NCBI GenBank assembly: GCA_900104375.1
Contig: LT629302.1
Span: 2,014,001 to 2,078,000 of the forward strand
Direction: 5' to 3'
Length of the DNA: 64,000 nt
Source of the DNA: Flavobacteriaceae bacterium MAR_2010_188
Lineage (GTDB): Bacteria > Bacteroidota > Bacteroidia > Flavobacteriales > Flavobacteriaceae
The translations under genes and the position numbers were made by a program. Below the pieces are notes generated by a model. It ran no database searches. It worked only from the letters and a program-made list of their open reading frames with translations, and was not told the DNA's origin. This document shows, in pieces, positions 1 through 9,168 of the stretch. Position 1 is the first letter of the stretch. Each line of letters opens with the position of its first letter.

Positions 1-277
1 ATATAGATTGTTTAAAGTAGAAAACGTGGCTGTTTACGGGAATCCGCAAAAGAATGGTTGAATAATTTTCTTACTTTTGGAAAAGCACAACGAAGTGATA
101 AATAAAATATGTATGACCACATAATATGACACACATTAGACAAAGTATATTAGCAAAATATATGCACGTATGAGTCTAAACCAAAAATCCACTTATTTCA
201 TCTTTATTGACGATACGAAAAGAATTTTGTTGAAGGCTCTAAAATTTTTTATAAGAGGACTTGGTTTTCTAAGGTTA

Positions 278-1288
278 ATGAAAATGAAAATGAAAATTTT
301 AAAAGGTGGAAGTGGCGATTGTATATTAATACATACGAATGGTCAAAACTTGTTAATTGATGGAGGCAATGATGTAGAGTATCTCTTCCCTCAAATAGAT
401 GAGATTTACAATAGGGGTGAAATACTTGACCTTTTGGTAATTACACATCATGATGAAGACCACATACTTGGCATCCTTAAATTATTACAAGAGGTAAAAA
501 AGGGAAGATTTGGAAATCCTAAGTTGTTTATACGAAATGTTCTATTTAATTCTCCAAAGAAGATATTAGGTATTCCAATACCAATAATTGATAATTTGTT
601 GTCTTATAAACAAGCTTGTGAAGTTGAAAACTTGATAAGTGAATTAGAATTAGAATGGAATTTGTGCACCGAGGAATCAGAAGGCATGAAGTTTGGCAAA
701 ACATCCTTAAGTTTCCTATCGCCTATCTCGAGAGACATCACTAAATATGGCAAAAATCAAGGAGCTTACCTCTCAAGTGATGAAAGGTGTGATTGGAATT
801 CGCCAATTAGAGATTTAATTGTAAATATGGATGATGATGACTTAGATAACACGCTCCCAAATCAGACGAGCATCGTCATATTAATCGAGCATGAATCAAA
901 GAAGATTCTTTTGACAGGTGATGTTACACCGAAGAGGTTGAATCAAATTCTCACATCATATAATGCTCGAACTGGAGATGATTATTTACGTCTTGATTAT
1001 TTTAAGATACCACATCACGGAAGCTACAGAAGTTTAACCAAAGAATTACTCAGCAAAATTAATTGCTCGAATTTTATTATTTCAACGAATTCGAAGAGAT
1101 ATTTTTTTCCAAATAAGAGAGCAATCGTGAAAATCCTATCAAGTATCAATAACAGTGGGGAAAGTATCCGATTCCATTTTAATTACAAAGAATCAATAGA
1201 TAAGTTAAAAATTAATTATCTAGAGGAACAAAAATATAAGTTAGAATTGATACCGAATAACAAGGAATATGGAATCGAAATCAATTAA
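278..1288 (+). CDS. Metallo-beta-lactamase-fold hydrolase (ComEC-like), first gene of an MBL / protease-RT / PolA operon
   Basis: The protein has the layout of a ComEC/Rec2-type metallo-beta-lactamase. A GSGDCILI segment is followed by the THHDEDHILG metal motif (an H-x-D-x-D-H variant of HxHxDH), then by LLTGD and by KIPHHGS near the C-terminus, the usual third and fourth metal-binding motifs. No signal peptide or membrane segment is visible, so it should be cytosolic. Proteins of this fold cleave phosphodiester or other ester bonds; the substrate here is unknown. I chose the ATG at 278 because the family fold begins there (MKMKMKILKGG). An in-frame ATG at 170 would add 36 residues with no recognisable fold. 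The 3' end overlaps the protease-RT gene by 20 bases, so the two are probably translationally coupled. Confidence 0.8.
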   Translation: MKMKMKILKGGSGDCILIHTNGQNLLIDGGNDVEYLFPQIDEIYNRGEILDLLVITHHDEDHILGILKLLQEVKKGRFGNPKLFIRNVLFNSPKKILGIPIPIIDNLLSYKQACEVENLISELELEWNLCTEESEGMKFGKTSLSFLSPISRDITKYGKNQGAYLSSDERCDWNSPIRDLIVNMDDDDLDNTLPNQTSIVILIEHESKKILLTGDVTPKRLNQILTSYNARTGDDYLRLDYFKIPHHGSYRSLTKELLSKINCSNFIISTNSKRYFFPNKRAIVKILSSINNSGESIRFHFNYKESIDKLKINYLEEQKYKLELIPNNKEYGIEIN

Positions 1289-3662
1289 ATATCAAAATCT
1301 TCGTGATTGTGGGGTAAAAATAATCGCAACTATAAAAGGAGTAACGGACGTAACGGGATCTGGCATTTTATATCTAAACCGTAACGATGTGGAGTATGAT
1401 TATGTAATAACAGCAAAACATATTTTACAAGAGAGCTCAAAGACTCAATACAAAGCAAGTGTAATCAGTAAAATTGAAATTCAGCACCCAATAGAAAAGC
1501 GCTTTGAACTCTTAGCAGAAATAAAAAAAAATCAGATAAGTCAAAGAGTAATAGCTTTTGATGAAGATTTTGCAATAATTAAAATTGAAAAGAATCAAAA
1601 GCATCAATTCCCGCCAATTCTCGTATCAGATGAGCCTGATATAGAAGATGAAGATTTTTACGTTTGGGGGACCTACGCCGCTAATTATGAGCAAATACAT
1701 AAAGTTGATTTCAAGAAAAACGATGAAATATCGAGGCGCTATCAGACAAAAGTATATTTCGAGCCTTACCTGATGAAAGGAATTTCAGGCGCAGCATTAT
1801 TTAGCGCTAATAAACCATGCATATATGGCATAATTCGAGGTTTCGAGAGTGAGAAAATGACAAATCAGACATTGGATCTTGTTGAGATTTCATTTACTTC
1901 AATTAATAAAAAACTTCAATCACTTAATCTGGTTCCTATGGATACTGAGGAATCAAAATCAAAAAAAATACTTTCTAAAAGAGTAATAGATTTATATCAG
2001 GCCGTTATTAATGGTATGGTCTTGAATATTGAGCAAGCGAGAAGAAGACTTCGTACAGATCTCTTTGATGATTGGTTTCATGACCCATTAATGTATGTTG
2101 ATTTGTTGAGCAAAGAATATTTGTTTAGCCAATTTGAAGATGATTTTTATACTGAATTATATAAACCAGAAAAATGGAATTTATTTTATGTACCCAAGAA
2201 AAGACTTTCACATAGAAAAGCGTATGTCGGATCTTTCAAAGATAGAATTATCTATATGGCTATGGTTGGATCGTTAGCAGACAAACTAGACCAGGCTATG
2301 ATTTCTCAAACATATTCAGCTCGATACAATAAGTACAGTTCGGATCAATTAATCTTAAATGGCGTTGAGCAATGGAAAAAGCTTAATCACCAATTAAATT
2401 TAGAGGCAAATGCCCGGTTAAGCACAACTAAGTTTAAGCACAATTGTCTTATTGAAGTGGATATATTAAATTTCTACGACAATGTAGATATTTCGCTTTT
2501 AGCTACCAAGATTCGACGGGTATGTAAAACATCAAATGATTTTAATGTAACTGATCAGCTTAAAAATTTTCTCATTCGAATCTCTGGACAGAATACAGGA
2601 TTACCTCAGAATAGTGATGCCTCATCACTCTTAGCTACATTTTATATTAATCAAGTTGATGTATTTATGTCAAATCACTGTACTTCATACTATAGATTTA
2701 TGGATGACATTAAAATTTTTTGCAAAAACAAATATGAAGCTCGAAACCTACTACAACTTTTGGAGTTTGAGCTAAAGAGATGTGGCTTATCTATAAATGC
2801 TCAGAAGACAAAAATCTTTGAATTGACAGATAACGGCACCTCTAATGATAACATGGTAAATCGAAAAACTTATTTTAAGCAGTTCAATCTTGAATTACTT
2901 AAGCTTAAGCGATTACTTAACTCTGATGATTCTAATTATAGAAACGAGGCTTTTCATTTAACCATTCAGTTACTCAACAGATTATTTCAACAAGAGGATC
3001 CATTGTCTGAAATTGAATCTTCGCGAGAACTAAATTATTTATTGTCAACTTTAAAAAAGTTAGTTATCAAAGACATACGGGTAGCAAATGATAAATTTAT
3101 AGAGATGATAAATAAATCTATCTATTTATTACATGATAGCCCATGGTTGACATATCAGGTATGCAGTATCCTAAGTTTGTTAAGTTCAGAAATGGTGCAT
3201 AATGAATTTTTGCCAGATTTAATTCCTCTCGTTTTAGATTCACGTTTTAATATATTTGCGTATCAAAATTATCAAGTTTGGCTCTTACTTGCCCACCATA
3301 AGTGTGATGTAGAAAATTTAAGAGAATTTGCGATTGATCAAATAGAGAGAAACGATCAAACTAATGAAGCAGGCATAGCTGCAATGATAATCTACATGTG
3401 TTCTGTTGACCCTCATTATCATAGAATAATTAATCGAAAATTCACAGAAGGTAAATATCAGCATAGCTATTTTCAGGCACGTCTATCGTTAATAGCTCAA
3501 AGAACGCTTGAAATTTCTTCAATTCCTGTAGATAAAATTCATTCAACATTAAAAAAAGCACCAACTTTTACCAATTCATTTAAAGATAAGGAGCTAGTTC
3601 TTTCTCCTAGAGATTTTTACCGTTCTGAAGATACAATTAACGACCAACTTTATTCCTTATGA
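1269..3662 (+). CDS. Trypsin-like protease fused to a reverse transcriptase with helical C-terminal region (UG/Abi-like)
   Basis: This 797-residue protein has three parts. Residues about 15-215 look like a trypsin-like serine protease: AKH (His51), DEDFAII (Asp100) and GISGAA (Ser173). Residues about 240-540 are a reverse transcriptase: IEVDILNFYD (Asp398) and YRFMDD (Asp479, Asp480) supply the catalytic aspartates, so the polymerase centre appears intact. The last ~250 residues are predicted helical repeats, like the alpha-repeat tails of UG/Abi reverse transcriptases. There is no maturase, endonuclease or intron context, which argues against a group II intron protein. I infer a role in phage defence from architecture only. 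The stop codon overlaps the next start as ATGA, so all three genes form one transcription unit. Confidence 0.88.
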   Translation: MESKSIKYQNLRDCGVKIIATIKGVTDVTGSGILYLNRNDVEYDYVITAKHILQESSKTQYKASVISKIEIQHPIEKRFELLAEIKKNQISQRVIAFDEDFAIIKIEKNQKHQFPPILVSDEPDIEDEDFYVWGTYAANYEQIHKVDFKKNDEISRRYQTKVYFEPYLMKGISGAALFSANKPCIYGIIRGFESEKMTNQTLDLVEISFTSINKKLQSLNLVPMDTEESKSKKILSKRVIDLYQAVINGMVLNIEQARRRLRTDLFDDWFHDPLMYVDLLSKEYLFSQFEDDFYTELYKPEKWNLFYVPKKRLSHRKAYVGSFKDRIIYMAMVGSLADKLDQAMISQTYSARYNKYSSDQLILNGVEQWKKLNHQLNLEANARLSTTKFKHNCLIEVDILNFYDNVDISLLATKIRRVCKTSNDFNVTDQLKNFLIRISGQNTGLPQNSDASSLLATFYINQVDVFMSNHCTSYYRFMDDIKIFCKNKYEARNLLQLLEFELKRCGLSINAQKTKIFELTDNGTSNDNMVNRKTYFKQFNLELLKLKRLLNSDDSNYRNEAFHLTIQLLNRLFQQEDPLSEIESSRELNYLLSTLKKLVIKDIRVANDKFIEMINKSIYLLHDSPWLTYQVCSILSLLSSEMVHNEFLPDLIPLVLDSRFNIFAYQNYQVWLLLAHHKCDVENLREFAIDQIERNDQTNEAGIAAMIIYMCSVDPHYHRIINRKFTEGKYQHSYFQARLSLIAQRTLEISSIPVDKIHSTLKKAPTFTNSFKDKELVLSPRDFYRSEDTINDQLYSL

Positions 3663-5122
3663 ACAATACTTACATAGTTCTTAAAATGGATTCCGAATGG
3701 AGGCAATTGGACGTTGAGAAATTGGATGTTCTAAGTCCATTATCATCTATAGAGCAAACTGCCACCTACATTACTGTTCAGTCTAATGAATTAATTAGAA
3801 ATTTTAAGAAAAGAAAAATTAAAAAACTACCAGAAATAATTGATTTGGAGTGTTTTGCTAAACAAATGCTTCAACAAGGAGGTAATTTAAAAAAAACCTC
3901 AACTTGGTCTGCACTTCGATTTCTTCACGAACAAAATGAAATTAATTCAGAATTCAAGCTTGATAATTCAACCACATTAGAGTTTATGATTATGTTAAAT
4001 AGGGTTTATAATAGGATGCTAGATGACGATGTTTGTGAAAAAGAAAGATTTCAAAAAATTGAAATACCAGTTAATACAATTTTATATAATAGACAATTGA
4101 AAGGAATAAAAATCAATTGGGCATTGGCTGAAAATCGTTGTAAGAAGCTGGAAGAAAACATGTTTGAAATTAAAAATATACTCCAATTAGAATATTTAAT
4201 TTTTGACCCTGAAAACTATTTAGCCCAATATAATTACTTGAAATCAAAAAACTACAAAGTTATTCGATCAATACCTTATACTATTAAGACTCGACGAAAG
4301 AGCGATAAGATTTGTAATTTATTATACGATTTATCTAGAGCTACAAAGGATTTAAATTCTATATTGATAATGCTCGCAACATACGGAGGACGTTCCAATA
4401 TACATCCATCCTATAAAGGTTTTGGAACAATAACATCCAGAATCACTATGCGAGAACCGTCTATTCAGAATTTGAAAAAATCGAATAGAGATATTATTGT
4501 TCCTCATGATAAAAAAAAATTTATTTATGTAGATTATGTTCAATTTGAAGCCGGAATAATGGCGTCACTTTCAAAGGATAAAAAGTTAATAGATCTATAT
4601 AAGAAAGATATATATTTAGACATTGCAGAAAAAGTATTAAATAAAAAAGATAATCGGGAAGATGCGAAGATAATATTTTATCGCTTTATGTATGGAGATG
4701 ATACACTACCACCCGAAGTCAATGATTACTTTAATCAGTTTGTTCAACTTAAGTCTTTTATTTATAATATAGGTTTAGAATTGAAAGAAAAAGAAATCAT
4801 CTATTCCATTTTTGGTAATGGGAGAAAAGCTGGTGAGACAAGCTCTTGGGCACTAAGTCACAAAATTCAATCTACTGCATCACTAATATACAAAAAAGCA
4901 CTTTTACGCACACACAAAGAGGTTTTGGAAGCTGATTTTATAATTCCTATGCATGATGCAACATTATATGAAATTTCATCAGAAGAGGATAATAATGAAT
5001 TAATAGAAAAAATAATTAACATCTATAAGGAAGAATTCCAAGCTATTTGTCCAGAATTAGAACCAGAGGTGATGATAAAAAAGTTTTTTGAAAGTGATTC
5101 TGAAACTTTCCCTGCATACTGA
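3659..5122 (+). CDS. Short family-A DNA polymerase without exonuclease domain, operon partner of the reverse transcriptase
   Basis: The C-terminal half carries the three family-A polymerase motifs. Motif A is VDYVQFEAG (Asp292). Motif B fits R-x3-K-x7-Y-G exactly (Arg333, Lys337, Tyr345, Gly346). Motif C is MHDATLYEI (His432, Asp433). Before motif A, a segment reading TSRITMREPSIQNL matches the template-contacting TGRLSSxxPNLQNIP region of PolA. At 487 residues it is about half the length of DNA polymerase I, and no 5' nuclease or 3'-5' exonuclease motif is seen. It is therefore a dedicated polymerase and not the housekeeping enzyme. Placed behind a reverse transcriptase by an ATGA overlap, it could make second-strand DNA from the RT product; that step is inference. 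Confidence 0.85.
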   Translation: MNNTYIVLKMDSEWRQLDVEKLDVLSPLSSIEQTATYITVQSNELIRNFKKRKIKKLPEIIDLECFAKQMLQQGGNLKKTSTWSALRFLHEQNEINSEFKLDNSTTLEFMIMLNRVYNRMLDDDVCEKERFQKIEIPVNTILYNRQLKGIKINWALAENRCKKLEENMFEIKNILQLEYLIFDPENYLAQYNYLKSKNYKVIRSIPYTIKTRRKSDKICNLLYDLSRATKDLNSILIMLATYGGRSNIHPSYKGFGTITSRITMREPSIQNLKKSNRDIIVPHDKKKFIYVDYVQFEAGIMASLSKDKKLIDLYKKDIYLDIAEKVLNKKDNREDAKIIFYRFMYGDDTLPPEVNDYFNQFVQLKSFIYNIGLELKEKEIIYSIFGNGRKAGETSSWALSHKIQSTASLIYKKALLRTHKEVLEADFIIPMHDATLYEISSEEDNNELIEKIINIYKEEFQAICPELEPEVMIKKFFESDSETFPAY

Positions 5123-5372
5123 AAATATTCGTCTCTACCTTAATAAAAAGGAAAATTATCCAGTTTGTAGTTATCCTCAACTAATCTCATATAGTTGTAA
5201 TAAGCTCGTTATCCATCCTTTTCAAAAAATAATAACCCGCACAAAAGTTTGTAAATAAAAATCTGAAATATCCCCATAATTTAAATTTCTCAATATAATT
5301 GAATAAAAGTATAAAAAGCACTGAAAACGATAAGTAAACTGAAGTCTTCATCTGAGAAAAACCTTTAACACC

Positions 5373-6671
5373 ATGAACGAAATAATTTGCCCAAACTGTA
5401 ATAAAGCATTTAAAATAGATGAAGCTGGTTTTGCCGATATTTTAAAGCAGGTTCGGGACCATCAATTTGAGGAAGAATTAAGGAACCGACTGGCTCTAGC
5501 CGAAAAGGATAAAGTGAGTGCGGTAGAACTTGCAAAAGCTAATACTAAAAATGCGCTTCAGGAAGAATTGGCCAAAAAGGATAGAGATTATACAGATTTA
5601 AAATCTAGGGCCGAAAAGGCTTTTAGTGAACTAAAATCTAAAACTGACCGGGAGCTTGCCGAAAAATTGGCCAACAAGGAAAAGGAAATCTCCGAGATGA
5701 AATCGCGGATTCAAAGTGCCGAAATCCAGAAAAAGTTAGAAGTTTCCGAAGCTATAAAAGCCATCGAAAAAGAACGGGATTCTCTAGCGGGCGACCTTAG
5801 ACTAAAGGATAACGAAAAGCAGTTATTAGAAAAATCCTTAAACGAGCAGTTTATTATTAAACTCTGTGCTAAGGACGAAACCATTAAAATGCGAGAGGAC
5901 GAGATTGTACGCCTCAAGGATTTTAAACAGAAACTTTCTACCAAAATGGTGGGCGAAACTCTGGAGCAGCACTGCGAAAATGAGTTTAATAAGCTGCGTT
6001 CAACCGGATTTCAAAACGCCTATTTCGAAAAAGATAACGACTCTAGCGGCGGCAATAAAGGCGATTTTATCTATAAGGAAACCGATGGTTCTGGTAATGA
6101 AATCATATCGATTATGTTCGAGATGAAAAATGAAAATGATGAAACCGCCACCAAAAAAAGAAACGAGGATTTCTTTGCGAAATTGGACAAAGACCGTCAT
6201 GAAAAAAACTGTGAATATGCCGTAATGGTTTCACTTTTAGAATCCGAAAACGAGTACTACAACACTGGTATCGTAGATGTGTCCCATAAATTTGAAAAGA
6301 TGTACGTGGTACGTCCGCAATTTTTTATCCCGATTATTACCCTGCTCCGTAATGCCGCAATGAATTCGCTAAAATACAAGGCAGAACTCAATCTTATGCG
6401 AAACCAGAATATCGACATTACCAATTTTGAAGATAAAATCGACGCCTTTAGAAAAGGGTTCGCCTACAATTATGATCTGGCAAGCCGAAAATTTAAAACC
6501 GCCATTGATGAGATAGACAAAACCATTGTTCATCTTCAAAAAACCAAGGACGCCTTGCTCTCTAGCGAAAACAATCTACGTCTGGCAAATAACAAAGCGG
6601 ATGATCTTACCATTAAAAAACTGACCCACGGAAACCCGACCATGAAAGCGAAGTTTGATAACCTTAGTTGA
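5373..6671 (+). CDS. DUF2130 family coiled-coil protein, possible nuclease domain
   Basis: The 432-residue protein begins with a CPNC half zinc-ribbon, continues with a long charged coiled coil (about residues 30-190, rich in K, E, A and L) and ends in a DUF2130-type globular domain. In that domain a GDF segment is followed after about 15 residues by FEMKNE, a spacing and pattern reminiscent of PD-(D/E)xK nucleases; this is inference. No signal peptide or membrane segment is visible. The function of DUF2130 proteins is not established. It stands alone, 250 bases after the polymerase gene, and its more balanced base composition differs from the AT-rich operon upstream, so I do not treat it as part of that system. 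Confidence 0.8.
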   Translation: MNEIICPNCNKAFKIDEAGFADILKQVRDHQFEEELRNRLALAEKDKVSAVELAKANTKNALQEELAKKDRDYTDLKSRAEKAFSELKSKTDRELAEKLANKEKEISEMKSRIQSAEIQKKLEVSEAIKAIEKERDSLAGDLRLKDNEKQLLEKSLNEQFIIKLCAKDETIKMREDEIVRLKDFKQKLSTKMVGETLEQHCENEFNKLRSTGFQNAYFEKDNDSSGGNKGDFIYKETDGSGNEIISIMFEMKNENDETATKKRNEDFFAKLDKDRHEKNCEYAVMVSLLESENEYYNTGIVDVSHKFEKMYVVRPQFFIPIITLLRNAAMNSLKYKAELNLMRNQNIDITNFEDKIDAFRKGFAYNYDLASRKFKTAIDEIDKTIVHLQKTKDALLSSENNLRLANNKADDLTIKKLTHGNPTMKAKFDNLS

Positions 6672-6677
6672 TTAGTT

Positions 6678-6731
6678 CCTGCCTACCGGCAGGCAGGGTT
6701 GGTTGTTGGTTCCTGCCTACCGGCAGGCAGG
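6678..6731. repeat. Two direct copies of a 20-bp palindromic REP-like element
   Basis: CCTGCCTACCGGCAGGCAGG occurs at 6678-6697 and again at 6712-6731, just after the DUF2130 stop codon. Each copy is nearly self-complementary (CCTGCC...GGCAGG). Variants occur inside the DUF6090 gene (9229-9249) and near 8676-8695, so this is a dispersed repeat of the genome. Confidence 0.85.
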
Positions 6732-6753
6732 TTTGGTTTTTGGTGGTAGAGAA

Positions 6754-6857
6754 GCTATTCATTTCATCACTACAATACAAATTTACTTTAAGAGACAAGA
6801 CTTTCAACTGAAGCCAAAATCAAGTCTTTATTCTATGTTCTAGAAGCGCCGCGGTCT
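6754..6857. repeat. Copy 1 of a ~100-bp imperfect direct repeat
   Basis: This stretch aligns nearly base for base with 8441-8542, including a shared GAGACAAGACTTTCAACTGA core and ending in the GTTCTAGnAGCGC element. The two copies flank the esterase gene. The gap between 6672 and 7113 otherwise holds the REP pair upstream and a heptamer tandem repeat downstream. Confidence 0.8.
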
Positions 6858-6911
6858 TATTGACTGTCATTTTGAGTCACCCTACTGGAAGCAGTTTTAG
6901 TTGTTTGAGTT

Positions 6912-6967
6912 TGGAATCTGGAATCTGGAATCTGGAATTTGGAATCTGGAATTTGGAATTTGGAATT
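6912..6967. repeat. Heptamer tandem repeat TGGAAT(C/T), 8 units
   Basis: Eight consecutive 7-bp units alternate between TGGAATC and TGGAATT. This is a simple microsatellite in the gap upstream of the esterase gene. It creates an artefactual open frame of repeating GIWNLEF residues that should not be annotated as a gene. Confidence 0.9.
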
Positions 6968-7113
6968 TTGATATCTCTATTTTCCATCTTCTGCTGCACA
7001 AAGACTGAAGCCAGCAAAATTCGTTTATCTTTCTTAGCTAAATACGGTTTGCATTAGTACAATCCAAGGCCGTTTTACTTATTAAAAAGTGAATTCCAAT
7101 AATTTTTATTTAA

Positions 7114-8388
7114 ATGGTAAAATTTAAAATACTGCTCATCGCACTTTTGTTGATGAGTATTGTTTCATGCAAACAAGACCAAAAACAGACTCATGTCGAG
7201 AAAGGGATAGAAACATCCGATGGCGCGATTCAACTTGGTTTAATGGATTCTCTACATTCCAAAGTCCTCGGCCAAAAAAGAGAACTTATAATCTACATCC
7301 CTGAAAGTGCAAAAGACCCAAATAGGAAACGAGCTAATTATCCAGTTGTTTATTTATTAGACGGTGACTATAATTTCCTTCCGTTTATTGGTATGTTAAA
7401 ACAATACAGCGAAATGAACGATACCAAAATTCTACCCGAAATGATTGTGGTGGGAATACCTAACATCGACTTTAACAGTAGAATGATGGATTTTTCGCCA
7501 ACTCCTGAAGGGAATCCCGAGCAATTTGGTGGTGGAGACAAGTTTTTGGAATTCATGCAAACGGAGCTTTTTCCATATATCGAACAAAAATATTCTGGTT
7601 CTCAAAATCGGACTATAGTTGGCCATTCCTTCGGCGGTCTGGTAGTGATGAACGCTTTGACAACTCAAAATGAAATGTTTGACAATTATCTTTTGATCGA
7701 CGGTAGCTTATATTTTGACAATGAATTATTTCTCATTAACCCTAAATATAGTCTAGCGGGAAAGGATCTGGAAAATAAAAATCTATATATCGGCATCGCA
7801 AATACTGCGACTTATGGAAGTGATTTGGAAAGTATTAAACATGACACAATTGGAGCAAATAAATATGTTCGCCATTCCCTTAAATTAGTTGATCAGATAA
7901 ATAAGCTGGACACAGGTTTGAATATAAAGTGGAAGTACTACGAAAATGATACCCACGGAAGTTCCGCCTTTTTATCCCAATTGGATGGCTTACGGTTTTT
8001 CTACTCTTGGTTTGAGTTCCAAAAAGAAAAAAATTATCGCAGTAAATATTTTGTCCCAGAAACGGACGAAGACAGATTTGCTAATCTCGTTAGAAAGCAC
8101 TTTGAAACGGTTTCAGAAAAATTAGGCTACGATTATAAACCAGAAAAAGATTGGGTCAGTAGCTACGCAGCATCGTTAAATAGTTTTCAAAATCTACAGG
8201 AACAAGCGATTGAAACCTATAAATTAAATATAGAATACTATCCAACAAGCCCGAGTGTTTATAAGGATTTAGCTGACTTTTATCTATCCCAAAAAGATAC
8301 TACATCTGCTAAGCAATACTATAAAAAAACCCTAGAAATAGAGGATAATACAGAGGTCAGAAGGACATTGAAAAAATTAGGTGTTTAA
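7114..8388 (+). CDS. Secreted lipoprotein esterase of the Fes/IroE-like alpha/beta hydrolase family with C-terminal TPR
   Basis: The N-terminus is a lipoprotein signal ending in IVSC, so the protein is probably anchored in the outer or inner membrane facing the periplasm or surface. A putative esterase domain follows, with VYLLDGD, a GHSFGG nucleophile elbow and a DTHGSS segment supplying the likely catalytic histidine. The last ~90 residues look like a pair of TPR units (YPTSPSVYKDLADFYLSQ). The family includes siderophore esterases such as Fes and IroE, but members in this phylum are diverse and no siderophore genes lie nearby. The gene is isolated between repeat-rich gaps. Confidence 0.82.
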   Translation: MVKFKILLIALLLMSIVSCKQDQKQTHVEKGIETSDGAIQLGLMDSLHSKVLGQKRELIIYIPESAKDPNRKRANYPVVYLLDGDYNFLPFIGMLKQYSEMNDTKILPEMIVVGIPNIDFNSRMMDFSPTPEGNPEQFGGGDKFLEFMQTELFPYIEQKYSGSQNRTIVGHSFGGLVVMNALTTQNEMFDNYLLIDGSLYFDNELFLINPKYSLAGKDLENKNLYIGIANTATYGSDLESIKHDTIGANKYVRHSLKLVDQINKLDTGLNIKWKYYENDTHGSSAFLSQLDGLRFFYSWFEFQKEKNYRSKYFVPETDEDRFANLVRKHFETVSEKLGYDYKPEKDWVSSYAASLNSFQNLQEQAIETYKLNIEYYPTSPSVYKDLADFYLSQKDTTSAKQYYKKTLEIEDNTEVRRTLKKLGV

Positions 8389-8440
8389 TAGCCAAAAGAT
8401 AAAGTCCTTAAAATCAGATTTTAGGTAATAGGAGTTAGAA

Positions 8441-8542
8441 AACTATTCATTTCAGCACGACAGTACAAATTTACTTTATGAGACAAGACTTTCAACTGAA
8501 GCCAAAACCAAGTCTTTAGTCTTTGTTCTAGCAGCGCAGCGT
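8441..8542. repeat. Copy 2 of the ~100-bp direct repeat
   Basis: It matches 6754-6857 over about 100 bases with scattered substitutions. A shorter third piece (GCAAGTCTCTAGTCTTTGTT onward) lies at 8910-8942, and the GTTCTAnCAGCGCAGCG core also occurs near 8592-8610. Confidence 0.8.
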
Positions 8543-9168
8543 CTGCCCGCCGTATACCCCACAGGCGGATTAGTAGGGGTCTTGGTTCTTTGTTCTATCA
8601 GCGCAGCGGTCTTGTTTCTATTTAAACCCCGGGTTTCTGTTTTTTGCATTTATCTCAATTTTGTCAGTTTGAGCCCGCCCACGGCCGGCAGGCCTGTCGA
8701 AAACTATTGTTAGTATCTAGTTATGTAACTGGAACTTATCACTTTTACATTTTTCATTTTTCATTTTTCATTTTTCATTTTAAATTTATCATTGTCAAGC
8801 GGGCTTGTCGAAAACTAGAGTACTTAGTTTTTATTAATCACTAGCTAAGATTTGAACAGCTCTTCAATAATATCTTAAAATTTCACTTGAACTTACCAGC
8901 AAGTCTCTAGTCTTTGTTCTAGCAGCGAAGCGGTCTTTGTTCTCTAATCTCTCTTTTCTCATTTCTCATTCTCATTTAATCACCTATAGACTCCCTTAAA
9001 TAAGTTTGCAACTAGCTAGTAACTAAATCAATCCAATTTCCTAACTTGTTTGCTAAACCAACCAACTTTCTACGCCAAGCTAAATTAAAGGCATACCGAC
9101 AGTTGGGCATTATCTGACTAACCACCAAACACCCGACTATGCTATAAGGCAAAAACAGTTAGACGAAT
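8543..9168. repeat. Repeat-rich intergenic region without a gene
   Basis: No credible gene is seen. The stretch holds two more pieces of the TTCTAGCAGCG-type repeat (8592-8610 and 8910-8942), a variant GC-rich palindrome around 8676-8695, and a CATTTTT heptamer tract at 8748-8781 with four full units and a partial fifth. Such simple repeats are commonly fast-evolving. Confidence 0.6.

Noticed and set aside
1..277. Retron msr/msd-type RNA or a preceding gene upstream of the MBL/RT operon
   Set aside because: No inverted repeats of the msr/msd kind and no open frame longer than a few codons were seen; the RT also lacks the usual retron context.
170..277. Longer N-terminus for the MBL protein from ATG 170
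   Set aside because: The extra 36 residues precede the conserved fold and resemble nothing in the family, although this start cannot be excluded.
5866..6126. Overlapping plus-strand frame inside the DUF2130 gene
   Set aside because: It is a shadow of the real frame with no family resemblance.
6860..7057. 65-residue open frame with repeating GIWNLEF residues
   Set aside because: It is produced by translating the TGGAATC/T heptamer tract and has no start context or homology.
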